From: Erinaceus europaeus
Lineage: Eukaryota > Chordata > Mammalia > Eulipotyphla > Erinaceidae
Direction of reading: 5' to 3'
Length of the DNA: 64,000 bases
Assembly: GCF_950295315.1 (NCBI RefSeq)
Contig: NC_080170.1
Location: 95,391,597-95,455,596 of the forward strand
Part shown: piece by piece, positions 43,610 to 54,301 of the stretch
How the letters are laid out: every line of letters starts with the position of its first letter
How positions within the stretch are numbered: position 1 is the stretch's first letter
Notes under the pieces: model-generated
What the model was told of the DNA's origin: nothing
The model's input: only the letters and a program-made list of their open reading frames with translations
Database searches by the model: none
Translations under genes and position numbers: made by a program

Positions 43610-43800
43610 ATGTCTAAGAGTTTCCTGGGACTAGATGACAGCTCTGCAGGTAAAGTGGTTGCTTGAACACACTTGAGGAGCTGCCTGGGTTCTACACTTT
43701 GCAACACATTAGAGCACCTTGAATGGAACCTGGGGATCTCCATAAATGGTGGTACAGTACTTTTGTGTCTCCTTTTTCCTCATGATCATTCCTTCTATAA
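43610..43800 (+). mobile_element. Degenerate tRNA-like SINE
   Basis: 'gactagatgacagctctgca' and 'ctgcctgggttctacacttt' with a CT-rich 3' part. Family not assigned. Confidence 0.45.
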
Positions 43801-43821
43801 GTCTGTAGATAAAAAGTTGGG

Positions 43822-44072
43822 GGTCATGAGTGATGCGCACAGTAGAGTGCATACATTCCCATGTGCAAGGACCCCAACTCCAGCTAGTCTCCACCTGCAA
43901 GGGGAGCCTTCTTAGTGGGTTCAGTACAGTAGTACTGCAGATGTCTCTCCCTCGCTTCCTATTACTCTAAAAAAAGAAATATAGAAATAGAGAGAGAAAA
44001 AGAAAAATATCTAGTGGGTATGGTGGAGTTGTGCAAGCAGGCATATAACCTGGCAATAGCATTAATAGCAAA
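43822..44072 (+). mobile_element. B/A hybrid SINE, diverged
   Basis: 'tgcaaggaccccaactccag', 'ctccacctgcaaggggagcc', a purine-rich insert, then 'ctagtgggtatggtggag ... cctggcaatagc'. Confidence 0.65.
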
Positions 44073-44191
44073 ATAGAAAAGTTAAAATTAGGCTCAGGAG
44101 ACTGCAAGTATCACCATGTGCAAAGCCACCATTTGATTGAGCTATTTATTTATTTATCTATTTATTCTCTTAAAAAAAAAAAAGAGAAAGT

Positions 44192-44333
44192 AGTATTCCA
44201 GGAGATGGTGTAGTGGTTAAAGCATTAAACTCTGAAGCATGAGGTTCTATATTTAATCTCTCGTAGCACATGTTCCAGAGTGATGTCTGGTTCCTTCTCT
44301 CTCCTACTTTTCTCATTAATAAATGAATAAAAT

Positions 44334-44371
<38 letters not shown>

Positions 44372-44372
44372 A
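44192..44372 (+). mobile_element. SINE-D with (GA)n tail
   Basis: 'caggagatggtgtagtggtt', 'gtgatgtctggttccttctc', 'attaataaatgaataaaatc' then about 16 GA units. Confidence 0.88.
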
Positions 44373-44810
44373 AGTAGTTATCACTTGTGGGTTGGTAGTG
44401 ATGGTGGGTGTCCCATTTCCTAATTCTATAGGATTTTGAAAAACTCCAAGGGATTTTTTTTCCTCCTAGAAACAAAAGCAGATATAATATGTGGGCCTTA
44501 TAATCTCTTGACATCTGCCTTATTGAAAACTGTAATTAAGGTTTATTTGTCCATGTTTGGATGGGAACAAAACTGAAGTGGTAGGCTCCCCATATTATTT
44601 GAACCTCATTATCTTTCATGTTATAAATGAATGGGGAGAATGTATTTATTTACTAGTTCCCACTGCTTGCCAGTAGTTTTGTCACATCCCTAGAACTTCA
44701 AGGCCTTAGCATCTGATGTAACATTTAAAATAGTGTAGTATTTATGGACTTAAGTACATACACAAATGACAAAGTCTTTCATTCTCAGGTTTCAGAGGCT
44801 TTTTATCTAT
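44373..44810. other. Unique stretch
   Basis: Nothing recognised. Confidence 0.4.
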
Positions 44811-44813
44811 GTT

Positions 44814-45165
44814 TTGTTGTTGTTGTTGTTTTGTTTTTGTTTTTGCTTCCAAGGCCTTCACTGGGGCTTGGTGCCTCAGTGCCTGCACCACGAATCTACT
44901 GCTTCTGGAGGTCATCTTTCCCATTTCGTTGCCCTTGTTGTTGTTGTTGTTGTTATTGTTGCCATTGATGTTGTTATTGGATAGGACAGAGAGAAATAGA
45001 GAGAGGAGGGGAGAGAAAGATAGACACCTGCAGACCTACTTCACTGGCTGTGAGGGTGACCTCCCTGCAGGTGGGGAGCTGGGGCTTGAACTAGGATCCT
45101 TACACTGGTCCTTGCACTTTGTGCCATGTGCGCTTAACCCTCTGTACTACTGCCACTTGGCCCCC
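44814..45165 (-). mobile_element. SINE-A, long form, antisense
   Basis: (TTG)n and T-rich tail side, 'cttccaaggccttcactggg', body, and a head ending 'ctactgccacttggcccc'. A block near 'gtgcctcagtgcctgcacc' contains a small repeat. Confidence 0.91.
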
Positions 45166-45369
45166 TATCCATGTTATTTTTATATCATAGCTAAATACCA
45201 AATATATTTATATTATAGTTATATGTATAAAGTATTGGTAATATGCAATAGCATGAGTAATGTAATCTTCATTTTTACATGAGAAAAAATTGAAACTCAC
45301 ACATAAGTTCACTAGAAAAAAAATCAAACTCATTACAAATTATAAATCCAAACCTTTCCTTAGCCTTCT

Positions 45370-45690
45370 AAACTAGGGACTGGTAAACTACTACCTGCAG
45401 ATGAAATCTGCTTTTGTTTCTCCCTCTCACCTACCAATTAGTTTTTCATAATATTTTGAGGTGTGAAAATTGTATTAAAGTCACAATTCAATATTCATAG
45501 GTAAGCATTTGCTAGAGGACAGTCATCCTCACTAGATATGTATATATATACTATAATATATATATATATATATATCCTTTCTCTTCAAAGTGACAGAGTT
45601 GAGTAACTGTGATAGAGATCATTTTCCCCACAAAGGCTAAAAGGTTTACTGTCTTTATTTTTCACACAAAAAAAATAATAATTACCATGT
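45370..45690 (+). mobile_element. Ancient hAT-like DNA transposon relic
   Basis: 'actggtaaactactacctgc' (a decayed 'caaactacggcc') and, beyond a TA run, 'agtgacagagttgagtaact', 'cacaaaggctaaaaggttta' match a common placental hAT-type element in order. Family from memory. Confidence 0.55.
45538..45575 (+). repeat. (TA)n microsatellite
   Basis: TATATATATA-CTATAA-(TA)n inside the hAT-like relic. Confidence 0.93.
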
Positions 45691-46000
45691 GGTAATTACT
45701 CATTGTCTGTCTAAATGATGTAGAACTCTGTGAGGACCTAAAGAAAATAGTTACATGCCTAAGCCTTTTCATATCTGTTTTATTTTACATATACTTGCAC
45801 ATGGTACCACTTGGCATAAAAGAGAGCAATAGAAAGAGAGAGAGATTTCTCCCATGTCATTGTAGGTCTTCCTTTATGAGTTGGTTACTTTTTGTTAATC
45901 GTTATTCATGAAAATCCCCATTTGTTTGTTCATTTATACACTCCAAAGACCCTAATGGTATATCTACTTGAGAACAAGGGACTAACAAAACATAACTTCT

Positions 46001-46204
46001 TTTTTTTTTTAAATATCTTCTCTTTTATTTATTTATTTTATTTTTGAGTGAGATGAAGAGAATGACAGTCACAGACACAGAGAGAAACACCAGAGCACTG
46101 TTCAGCTCTGGCTTATGGTGGTGCGGGGGATTGAACCTGGGACTTCGGAGCCTCAGGCATGAGAATCTCTTTGCATAACCATTATGCTATCTACCCCCGC
46201 CCAC
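46001..46204 (-). mobile_element. SINE-C, antisense, with 14-bp target duplication
   Basis: 'agagcactgttcagctctgg', 'gggattgaacctgggacttc', 'gcataaccattatgctatct'. The target 'aaaacataacttct' is perfect on both sides (45,987-46,000; 46,205-46,218). Confidence 0.97.
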
Positions 46205-46261
46205 AAAACATAACTTCTATTAGTTAACTTTCACAGAAAAATAAGTAAATATAGATTTTTC

Positions 46262-46990
46262 CCCTACATTTTATGGGGAGGTAAAGAATTTATAGTACAG
46301 TTGTTGACACATGGGCACGATTTCTTATTTCCCCATGATAGGTGTATGCACAACAGACTCACCCCCCAACTTAGGTCCTTTTCCACCATCATGCATTAGG
46401 ATCCCAGGCCTTTCTCTTCCATACTTCCCTGGAGTCCCTTACTTTGGTGCAGTGCTACAAACTATATTATAAGGCTATTGTATACAACAAACTATACTAT
46501 TTATAATTCTATATAATCAAAACTGCCTGATGTTGGAATATTCCAAGTTTTACTTTATGTTTTTCCTTTCTCTCCTTGCTTCCCAAGTTCTGCCTATGAA
46601 TGAGGTCATCTGGTATTTAACATTCATTTTTTTTTGTCTTCTCTCACTTAACATGATTCTTTCAAGTTCCATCCAAGAGTAGGCAAAGCAAATGACTGTA
46701 TCATTTTTAACAGCCAAGTAGTATTCTTAACATGTAAACCACGACTTTCTTAGTCACACATCTGTTTTTGGACATCTGAGTTGCTTCCAAATTTGGGCTA
46801 ATACAGATTGTGTTGCTATGAACATAAGTGTACTTAGATGTCTTCAGATGGAAAAGTTGGTTTCCTTTGGATATATCCCAGGAGAGGGGTTTCCAGGTCA
46901 TAAGGTATGTTAATTTCTAGCATTCTAAGAATTCTCCAGACTCTTTTCTACAGGAGTTGGACCAATTTGTATTCCCACCAACAGTGTTGA
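46262..46990 (-). mobile_element. L1 3' end, antisense (3'UTR and end of ORF2)
   Basis: The right half reads as reversed L1 ORF2: 'gttccatccaagagtaggca', 'agacattgtgttgctatgaa'-type text, 'ccaatttgtattcccaccaa'. The left part, with 'catgataggtgtatgcaca', is the likely 3'UTR. Confidence 0.85.
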
Positions 46991-47150
46991 AATGTTCTTT
47001 TTTTTTTCTATAGCAAGAGACTGGCTAACTAACGATGGCCATTTTGTCCAGTACCAGGCCACCTCATCACCTGGGGTCCTAATTAAGGGGCCTAGAACTC
47101 TAACAGATGCCTCTATTTACCATCACTGGTCACTTCCATCAAGATGTCCT

Positions 47151-47433
47151 TGGGAGTTGGGTGGTAGTGCAGTGGGTTAAGCGCACATGGCATGAGGCGC
47201 AAGGACTGCCATAAGGATCCCAGTTTGAGCCGGGCCCTTGATCCCCACTGCAGGTGGAAAGTTTCACAAGTAGTGAAGCAGGTCTGCAGGTGTCTATCTT
47301 TCTTTCCCCCTCTCTATCTTCCCCTCCTCTCTCCATTTCTCTCTGTCCTAACAACGACGGCATCAATAACAACAATAATAACTACAACAATAAAAAACAA
47401 CAAAAGCAACAAAAGGGAAAATAAATAAATAGA
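47151..47433 (+). mobile_element. SINE-A with target duplication
   Basis: 'gggagttgggtggtagtgca' to 'caacaaaagggaaaataaat'. Flanks repeat 'a(g/a)atgtcctt'. Confidence 0.95.
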
Positions 47434-47599
47434 ATGTCCTTATGAGCCTTTTGTGGGCCTCTCCAGGACCTTACCCTCACTATAAATTAGTAATGGTAAA
47501 AATTGCCCCACTCTCTAAAGGAAGCCAGGGTTATCCTACTCTACCACTCAGGGAGAACTGGTCCTGTAATGTGTGCAGCCTACTATGTTCCTAGTTGTA

Positions 47600-48385
47600 A
47601 CTATGGAGTGCGAGCTGAGATGGACAAGGACTGGGAGATTATACAGGCTTCTGTGCTAAATACTAATATATATGGGCACTGTGTCAGATTGATTTGGTAA
47701 ACAGTTAGTTGTATTAATATATAATTTTTCAAGTTTAGAAACCACTCTCTGTATGAACCCAGCTTTCAAGCTCTATTCTCCACTCTTGATACTATCCTCC
47801 CAGAGAATATTTCTAGTCTAACTTCATGTTAACTATCAAACTCAAGCAAAGATTACAAAAGTCCTGGTCTCATAGGAACCTACCTAAAATAGACATCCTA
47901 ATTTCTACCCTAGGGTCCCTATTCTCGTTGGCCATATTTCTACTCTTTGGTCCCTATTTATTAAACATTTATGCCCTGCTTTATTTCTTACTGCCATTCA
48001 GCCACCAAGTTCTAAATGCTACTTACAATCCCATCCTGACCTTCGTAAGCAGATGATCTCACTAACATGTCTCAAGACTTCACCTCTCCAGAGCCCTACC
48101 CCACTAGGGAAAAATAGAGACAGGCTGGGAGAATGAATCCACCAGCCTACATCCATCAGCAGAGAATCAATTACAGAAGCCAAAACTACTTCCTTCTGCA
48201 TTCCAAAAAGAATTTTTGGTCCATACTCTCAAGAGGAGGAAATGTTAGAGAAAGGTGACCAAAGGGCTCTGAACTCCAGTTACACTGGGTCCTAGAACTC
48301 TTGTGACCAGGAACATTTGTTTTTGCACCATTCCTAAGAGGGAAGAGAATCTGGAGAACATCTGAGGAAGTCGGGGCTGTTCCCC
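47600..48385 (+). mobile_element. Element R, long diverged copy
   Basis: Collinear with 13,240-13,870: 'atatatgggcactgtgtcag', 'tattaaacatttatgccctg', 'agccctaccccactagggaa', 'gctctgaactccagtt'. Its 3' end is missing. The region from 47,490 may belong to it as well. Confidence 0.72.
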
Positions 48386-48389
48386 TTAT

Positions 48390-48893
48390 CTGAGAGGGAA
48401 GAGGAAAAATGAAGGAGAGATAGAGATGGGGAGAGAAAGTCACCTGCAGACATGCTTTACCACTTGTGAAGTGACCCACTTGCAGGTAGGGAACTGGTGG
48501 CTTGAATCTGGATCCTTGCTCAGGTTCTTATGCTTCATACTATGTGCTCTTTTTTTAAAAAAATATTTTTTAATATTTATTTATTCCCTTTTGTTGCCCT
48601 TGTTGTAGTTATTGTTGTTGTTTTATTGATGTTGTTGTTGTTGGATAGGACAGAGAGAAACAGAGAGAGGAGGGGAAGACAGAGAGAGGGAGAGAAAGAT
48701 AGACACCTGCAGACCTGCTTCACTGCCTGTGAAGCGACACCCCTGCAGGTGGGGAGCCGGGGGCTTGAACCGGGATCCTTATATGATCCTTATACTGGTC
48801 CTTGCGCTTTGTGCCACTTGCGCTTAACCCGCTTCACTACCACCCGACTTCCTATACTGTGTGTTCTTAACCTGATGTGCCACCACCTGGCCC
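48390..48893 (-). mobile_element. Old SINE-A, antisense, split by a younger SINE-A
   Basis: Left part 48,400-48,548 ('cacctgcagacatgctttac', 'ggcttgaatctggatccttg') and right part 48,857-48,893 ('gatgtgccaccacctggccc') flank a complete SINE-A. Confidence 0.85.
48552..48853 (-). mobile_element. SINE-A nested in an older SINE-A
   Basis: Full length, head ending 'cactaccacccgacttcc'. Target 'atactatgtgctctt' is repeated with three changes. A 10-base 'gatccttata' is duplicated next to the B box. Confidence 0.94.
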
Positions 48894-48985
48894 CTCCTTT
48901 CTTCCCTTTCTTTCTTTCTTTCTTTCTTCCTCCCTCCCTCCCTCCCTCCCTTCCTTCCGTCCTCTTTCTTTCTTTTCTTTTTATG
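48894..48985 (+). repeat. (CTTT)n(CCTC)n microsatellite
   Basis: CTTTCTTTCTTT, then CCTCCCTCC units, then TTTCTTTC. All pyrimidine. Confidence 0.96.
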
Positions 48986-49190
48986 GTCTTTCTACTTTAT
49001 TTTTATTTGAAGGAAAGAAAGAAATTGAGAGGGAAAGAGAAATGGAGAGGGAGAGGGAAAGACAGCTGAAGACCTGCTTCACTGCTCATGAAGTGTCCTC
49101 TTTGCAGTTGGGGCCCAGGGGCTCTAACCAAGGCCCTTGAGCATGGTGATATGTGTGCTTAACTGAATGCACCACCATACCACCTCCCAC
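48986..49190 (-). mobile_element. SINE-B, antisense, diverged
   Basis: 'aagaaattgagagggaaag', 'gacctgcttcactgctcatg' and a head ending 'caccaccataccacctccca'. Confidence 0.87.
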
Positions 49191-49281
49191 CCCAGAAAAA
49201 GATACTTATAAAACTGCTTGCCAGTAGAAAAATAGGCAGGAGAGCAGGAAGACAGCCCCAGCCCCTTTTAAAATTTCTGAC

Positions 49282-49493
49282 TGGGGGCTAGGCATTGGTA
49301 CACTAGGTTAAGCACATATATCACCATGCATAAATAAGCACTGGGGTTTGAGCCCCAGTGGGGATGAGTGAGCTCTCTGCAGTGGGGATGCTTCATGAGC
49401 AGTGAAGCTGGTCTGTAAGTGTCTGTCTTTCTCCCCTCCTCTCTATCTCCCTCTCCCTCTCAATTTCTTTTTTCTGTAAAATAAAATAAGAAA

Positions 49494-49585
<92 letters not shown>

Positions 49586-49652
49586 GCTGCTGGGAGTGGC
49601 TAATTCTTAGTGCTAGCACGGAGCTCCAAGGATAACACTGGTGGCAATAAAA
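49282..49652 (+). mobile_element. SINE-A, short-linker form, with (CA)n expansion
   Basis: 'gggggctaggcattggtaca' head and body, then a CA run at the module junction, then 'aaaatggctgctgggagtgg ... gataacactggtggc'. Confidence 0.88.
49495..49581 (+). repeat. (CA)n microsatellite, about 43 units
   Basis: An uninterrupted CA run inside a SINE. Confidence 0.99.
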
Positions 49653-49663
49653 AAGGGGAAAGA

Positions 49664-50010
49664 GGGAGTCGGGCGGTGGCGCAGTGGGTTAAGCGCACGT
49701 GGCGCAAAGCGCAGGGACCGGCGTAAGGATCCCGGTTCGAGCCCCCGGCTCCCCACCTGCAGGGGAGTCGCTTCACGGGCGGTGAAGCAGGTCTGCAGGT
49801 GTCTATCTTTCTCTCCCCTCTCTCTCTGTCTTCCCCTCCTCTCTCCATTTCTCTCTGTCCTATCCAACAACAAAGCAACGTCAACAATGGCAATAATAAC
49901 TGCAACGAGGCTGCAACAACTAGGGCAACAAAAAGGGGGAAAAATGGCCTCCAGGAGCGGTGGATTCATGGTGCAGGCACCGAGCCCAGCAATAACCCTG
50001 GAGGAAAAAA
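49664..50010 (+). mobile_element. SINE-A, long form, near consensus
   Basis: The best-preserved copy in the window: 'gggagtcgggcggtggcgca', intact A and B boxes with CpGs undecayed (ggttcgagcccccggc), full linker, and the 3' module to 'caataaccctggagg'. Retained CpGs argue for a very recent insertion. Confidence 0.97.
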
Positions 50011-50065
50011 AAAAGGGGGGGGGAGAAAAAAAGAGAAAGAAGAAACATACAGGATATAAGAAACT

Positions 50066-50295
50066 AGAATCATGGCCAAGGTCTGTTCAGGGAGTTACAA
50101 AAAGTTTGAAAAAAACAGTAGTTCTCAAATGGTCAAGTGTGACTTCCTTTTTAACATGAAAATTTTTTAATCCCTGAAGTCACACTTGACCATTTGAGAA
50201 CTACTGTTTTTGTTTGTTTGTTTGTTTTGGATAACTACTGTTTTAATAATTTCAAACTTTTTGTAACTCCCTGAATGGACCTTGGCCATGATTCT
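50066..50295. repeat. Long imperfect palindrome
   Basis: Left arm 50,066-50,146 and right arm 50,176-50,295 are inverted copies separated by 29 bases. Matches include 'gaagtcacacttgaccattt', 'caaactttttgtaactccct' and 'accttggccatgattct'. The right arm carries about 39 extra bases with a (TTTG)n run and a repeat of 'aactactgtttt'. Confidence 0.95.
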
Positions 50296-50810
50296 GTTGT
50301 ACACTGTAAACTGAGGCTTGGCTTGTCTTGCCCACCACTCCACCTTACCTTTCCAGTCATGTTCAAATGAAATTGTATTTTACTCATTGTTTTTCTAAGT
50401 AGATGCATTTGGAAAATGGTGATAAAAATAGCTCACATACATTGCACAAGATATATTTGTATATATCCAAGTTATGTCATTTGTTCAATCAATTAATAAT
50501 GCTTGGAGCACCTATGAATTTAAGAACTCTGCAGTAATGCATAGGAACTTCAGACTCACATTTGGGAACATTGTACTATAATAGTTTTGCATGCATGATG
50601 TATGAGAAACTAACAAAGAGGCTCTAAAAGAAATTAATTTTCATAGATTAGGAAATAATGGGGAGCTGAAAATCTTGAGTAAAGAAATGATAAAATCATA
50701 TTTTCACATCAAAAGCTGGCTCTAATAAGTGCTGGCAAATGCAAGAGTGAAGAAGTGAGGGTAAGGGAAAATATAGAAAGTTATTATTTAGAATCAGGTG
50801 GGAAAATGAA
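50296..50810. other. Unique stretch
   Basis: Nothing recognised. Confidence 0.4.
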
Positions 50811-50814
50811 GGGC

Positions 50815-51022
50815 CTGGGGTCAGGCGGCGGTACACTTGGTTAAGAAGATATGTTACAGTGAGCAAGGACGCAGGTTCAAGCCTCTGTCCCCCATCTGCA
50901 ACAGGAAAGGTTCATGAGTGGTGAAGCAGGGCTGCAGGTGTCTCTGTCTCTCTACCTCTCAATTTTTATCTGTTGATATCCAGTAATAAATAAATAAATA
51001 CATAAATAAATAAATAAAACAC
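50815..51022 (+). mobile_element. SINE-B
   Basis: 'ggggtcaggcggcggtacac', 'caaggacgcaggttcaagcc', ending 'gatatccagtaataaataaa'. The first bases are A-like, the rest B. Confidence 0.9.
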
Positions 51023-51219
51023 TTTTTTAAAAAGAAAGAAATTGACCAGTTAGGCGTGGATTTTTTAAATATTGATTTAGGATGATAAGGATGACAACAC
51101 AGTTGTCATGTTTGCATGGCCATGAATACAGAATAAAACTTAGGCTTTCCAAGTTATCTAGCAAAATAAACTAACATGAATACAGTCATATGCGAGTATG
51201 TAATAAAGTAGTAACTTCC

Positions 51220-51580
51220 CAAATCTCAATGGCTAAAATAAAACCATGTTTCTTATTCATGTCATAATCCAGTGAAGGCTGATGTTCATGTGATGGTGAG
51301 AAATGATGCAGCTTTTACTCCATGTGATTTTTCATGGACCCTTTCATTGACTCCTCATACTCTGTGGCCCTTGGATTTTCTGAACAAGGGAAAATAGATA
51401 GCTGAGTTACAAACAGGGATATTTTGTAGACCACATTTGGAATAACTGTGCATCACTGTTTATACATTCCATCAGTTAAAGCTCAATCATGTAGCCACAC
51501 CTAACTGAGTTCATCATGAAAAATGTTATCTAGCTATGTGCTCCGAAGAAGTAAGATGTGAGTTTCAGGAGCATCTAGCC
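51220..51580. mobile_element. Possible ancient mammalian repeat
   Basis: 'cccaaatctcaatggctaaa', 'catgtttcttattcatgtca', 'ataatccagtgaaggctgat' resemble an old LTR or DNA-transposon repeat. Family and strand not settled. Confidence 0.4.
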
Positions 51581-51879
51581 AGTCTCCATCGTGGGCATAT
51601 ATTGGATTACAAAGAAGAAGTCATAGACTATGGAAATATAATTGCAGTGAATGATGGAGTGATTTGAATTTAATTAGACAATGTCTAAACATTACTGATA
51701 TCACAGAGAAATCTGAACTATCTGATTATATTACTGAAGAAATTCTATATTCCTGTAGTTTGGGAATTAGGAAGAAGAAGGTAGCAAGATTTATTGAATT
51801 TAGAAATAGGTGAACCAAAAATAAAGGAATTATCACTATGTCCTCCACTATCTATGGCTTGAGTTACTCTGCCTATTCA

Positions 51880-51960
51880 TTCATACCATTTTAAGGGCCT
51901 ACCATTTGGTAGGCACTATTCTAGGTGTTGGAATAGAAACAATCTTCCTATGTATCAGAT
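51880..51960 (-). mobile_element. Short L2/MIR-class relic
   Basis: 'gggcctaccatttggtaggc' and 'actattctaggtgttggaat' resemble the reversed end of these old elements. Confidence 0.45.
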
Positions 51961-52095
51961 AGTAATATCCCTAACTAGAAATGGATCTGCCAGGCTCCAT
52001 GATTTGAAGACCCACATAATTCATTTTACTCTATTTGTTTACTGGATATTTATTTTTGACTCTTTAGTTTAACTCTCTTTGAATTCAGGAAGAAA

Positions 52096-52176
52096 CTACT
52101 GACAAAATAGCCACCGGGAACGGTGGGTTTGTAATGCCAGCGCTGAGCCCCAGAAAAATCCCTGGTGGCAATAAGG
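52096..52176 (+). mobile_element. Isolated SINE-A 3' module
   Basis: Only 'aaaatagccaccgggaacgg ... tccctggtggcaataa'. No head or body precedes it. Confidence 0.7.
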
Positions 52177-52180
52177 GGAG

Positions 52181-52276
52181 TGGGAGATAGAGAGAGAGGA
52201 TACTGTCCAGACATTACAAATATTTTAGATAGAGATAGAGAGAGAGGATACTGTCCAGACATTACAAATATTTTAG
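52181..52276 (+). repeat. Tandem duplication, 48-base unit, two copies
   Basis: The unit with 'gaggatactgtccagacatt' and 'acaaatattttagatag' occurs twice, offset by 48 bases, almost without change. Confidence 0.95.
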
Positions 52277-52374
52277 ACCTCATGATTCCTGCAGTTTCAT
52301 GCATCTCCTTCCCTTTCACTATGCCTTCTCCTCCTCTTCCTTTATTGTCATAACTGTTCCTTTTCATTTATAAT

Positions 52375-52560
52375 AGCCATCAGCCAGTCATCACTAGGCA
52401 TTGTCAAAAATATTTACATATTACCTTTCAGCCTCATGACAGTTCTGTTTTACAAATACAGAGTCACAGAGTTCAGTAACTTGCCCTCAATATTGGTGAG
52501 CCTGGATCCAAAGCCAACCCTGCTGACTTTATAGCCCAAGTTCATCTGTCTTTTATAAAG
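52375..52560 (-). mobile_element. MIR, antisense
   Basis: 'tctgttttacaaatacagag', 'cacagagttcagtaacttgc', 'gagcctggatccaaagccaa' follow reversed MIR. Confidence 0.85.
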
Positions 52561-52639
52561 TAATAAATATGCTTCTGAGTTTATAGATCAAATTCAAGAT
52601 AATTTGTTTGTTTTTGTATTTGTTTAGGGTTGGGTTTTA

Positions 52640-52768
52640 TGTTGTGTTCTTAGTTTTGTTTTTTTCTGGAGTACTGCTCAACTCTGGTGGTGCTGGAGAT
52701 TAAACATGGGATCTCTCAAGAAAATGACCTGAGCATTAGTTCTGAACTAGCTAGCTGACCTCTTGATA
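52640..52768 (-). mobile_element. SINE-C-like, antisense, degenerate
   Basis: 'ggagtactgctcaactctgg', 'tggagattaaacatgggatc' and a head-like 'gctagctgacc'. Confidence 0.65.
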
Positions 52769-52839
52769 ATTTATTAAATGTGTATCCATTACTTGAATTT
52801 ATCAAATCCAGGTATCCTGATAAAAAATTTTTTTTGGAT

Positions 52840-52992
52840 CTTATAATACTCGGTGCCCAAAGCTGAACTGGGGCACCTCCTCAAAGCTCATTGATTTGAT
52901 GATCTTCCTAGGGCTTCTGGTTGACCACTAGACCTCCAACATCACTTTTTCTGAACTTTAACTTCACCACAGGTGACCTGGTAACATCTAAA
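52840..52992 (-). mobile_element. CR1/L3-class relic, antisense
   Basis: 'cggtgcccaaagctgaactg', 'cttctggttgaccactagac' fit the reversed CR1 order next to the part seen at 28.0-28.6 kb. Confidence 0.45.
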
Positions 52993-54140
52993 AATAATCT
53001 GCTTGCCAAAGAAAACTTCATATATTTACATTTTTGGTAAATAAAACCATTCTCAAAAAAATAAAACTCAAACCTAAGATGTCTATTTTAGTGATGCTAT
53101 CAGATAAAAATTGCATTTGATTCCTTCAACAAAGCTAAACTGTGTTTTTGAAGTTATTGAACAAAGGTATAATCATAAATATATATATGAATTAAACTGT
53201 ATTGATACAAATCAATCAAAATAAATGTGTTTTCTTCTAATAACAGTTTTGTTTTCCAAGAGCAGGAATTTAAGATTGCTTAAATTGCTTCTTAGTGAGT
53301 AGGAAAATGCTTAAATGGTGATAAAATGTGTAACGAATGTTTAACTAGATGTGAATGGTGACAATGAAGAGAAGAACACCTCTGCATGTGCCATGATGAG
53401 CCAAATATGCTTTTACCACTTCAGAACTCATGTTTCTAAACAGTGCACAATAAGTAAATGCATCCACTTTGTGTTCATCTTTTTTGCTATTACATATTCT
53501 TATGTAAAACTAGCCCTTGCATAATCCATCATGTCTTTGCTTCCCAATATTTCTGACCCTTTGCATCTTAGGTTGTCATTTTTTCTTGTTCTTCACTTCT
53601 AAATTACATCATTATTATGTTATAGGAATAGTAAGAATGTAGGTCAAAGTGTGTCTTCTAAAAATCACTATAGAAACCCTAAAAGAAACAAAAGAAGGAA
53701 TAATTTGCTTTCACTATACAGTATGCAGTAATCATGACAGCTGCTCACTACTTCTCTTGGCAGAAGGACCATGGTAATTGTGTCACTTGGGTTGCAATAA
53801 TGTTCTTCTGGTGAACTGCATGAACTCCATAGCCCACCATTCTCAAGTGACTTTCACTGGTATACTTTATTGCAGGTAAATGGTGGTCATCCAGCTCAAC
53901 ATCTGCATCTATCAAGCAGACAACTACAGTGCTAGCTTGTGAACACTTTATTGTGATGAGTGTAGATCACACTTCAATCAAGTAGAGGTGCACTGCTTAG
54001 GAATAATACCTGACTTTAGCCCAGGAACAATTCTATGATTCAGAGCAATCTATTCTGTGCTTATTCTAGTCCCTAATTTGTAAAGTGATGGGATGAACTA
54101 CATCTTCAAGATCCTTTCTGGGCTGAACATAGTATAGTTC
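52993..54140. other. Unique stretch
   Basis: No gene seen. The block 53,700-54,050 is less AT-rich and may be an old repeat or conserved element, but I cannot assign it. Confidence 0.4.
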
Positions 54141-54144
54141 TGGG

Positions 54145-54300
54145 TGGAGGAGATAGCTCAGCAGTGGAGTCCTAGCAATTGCATTCATAAGACTCTCCAT
54201 TCCTTCCCCAATCACACACTGGAATAGCCATCCATGGTTCAGTGGTGCTTTATAGGCTTGCTGTCTTGTTCTCTGTCTCTGACTTTCTCACTCATTCTGA
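54145..54300 (+). mobile_element. Degenerate SINE
   Basis: 'gtggaggagatagctcagca' head and a CT-rich 3' part ('tctgtctctgactttctcac'). The pentamer run follows at once, probably grown from its A-rich tail. Confidence 0.55.
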
Positions 54301-54301
54301 A

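Noticed and set aside
48530..49069. 179-codon plus-strand frame
   Set aside because: It runs through a T-rich SINE tail, an antisense SINE-A and a microsatellite. It is an artefact of repeat composition.
49664..49745. tRNA gene
   Set aside because: A and B boxes are present, but the sequence is the head of a SINE with body and tail. No cloverleaf with proper acceptor and anticodon stems is formed.
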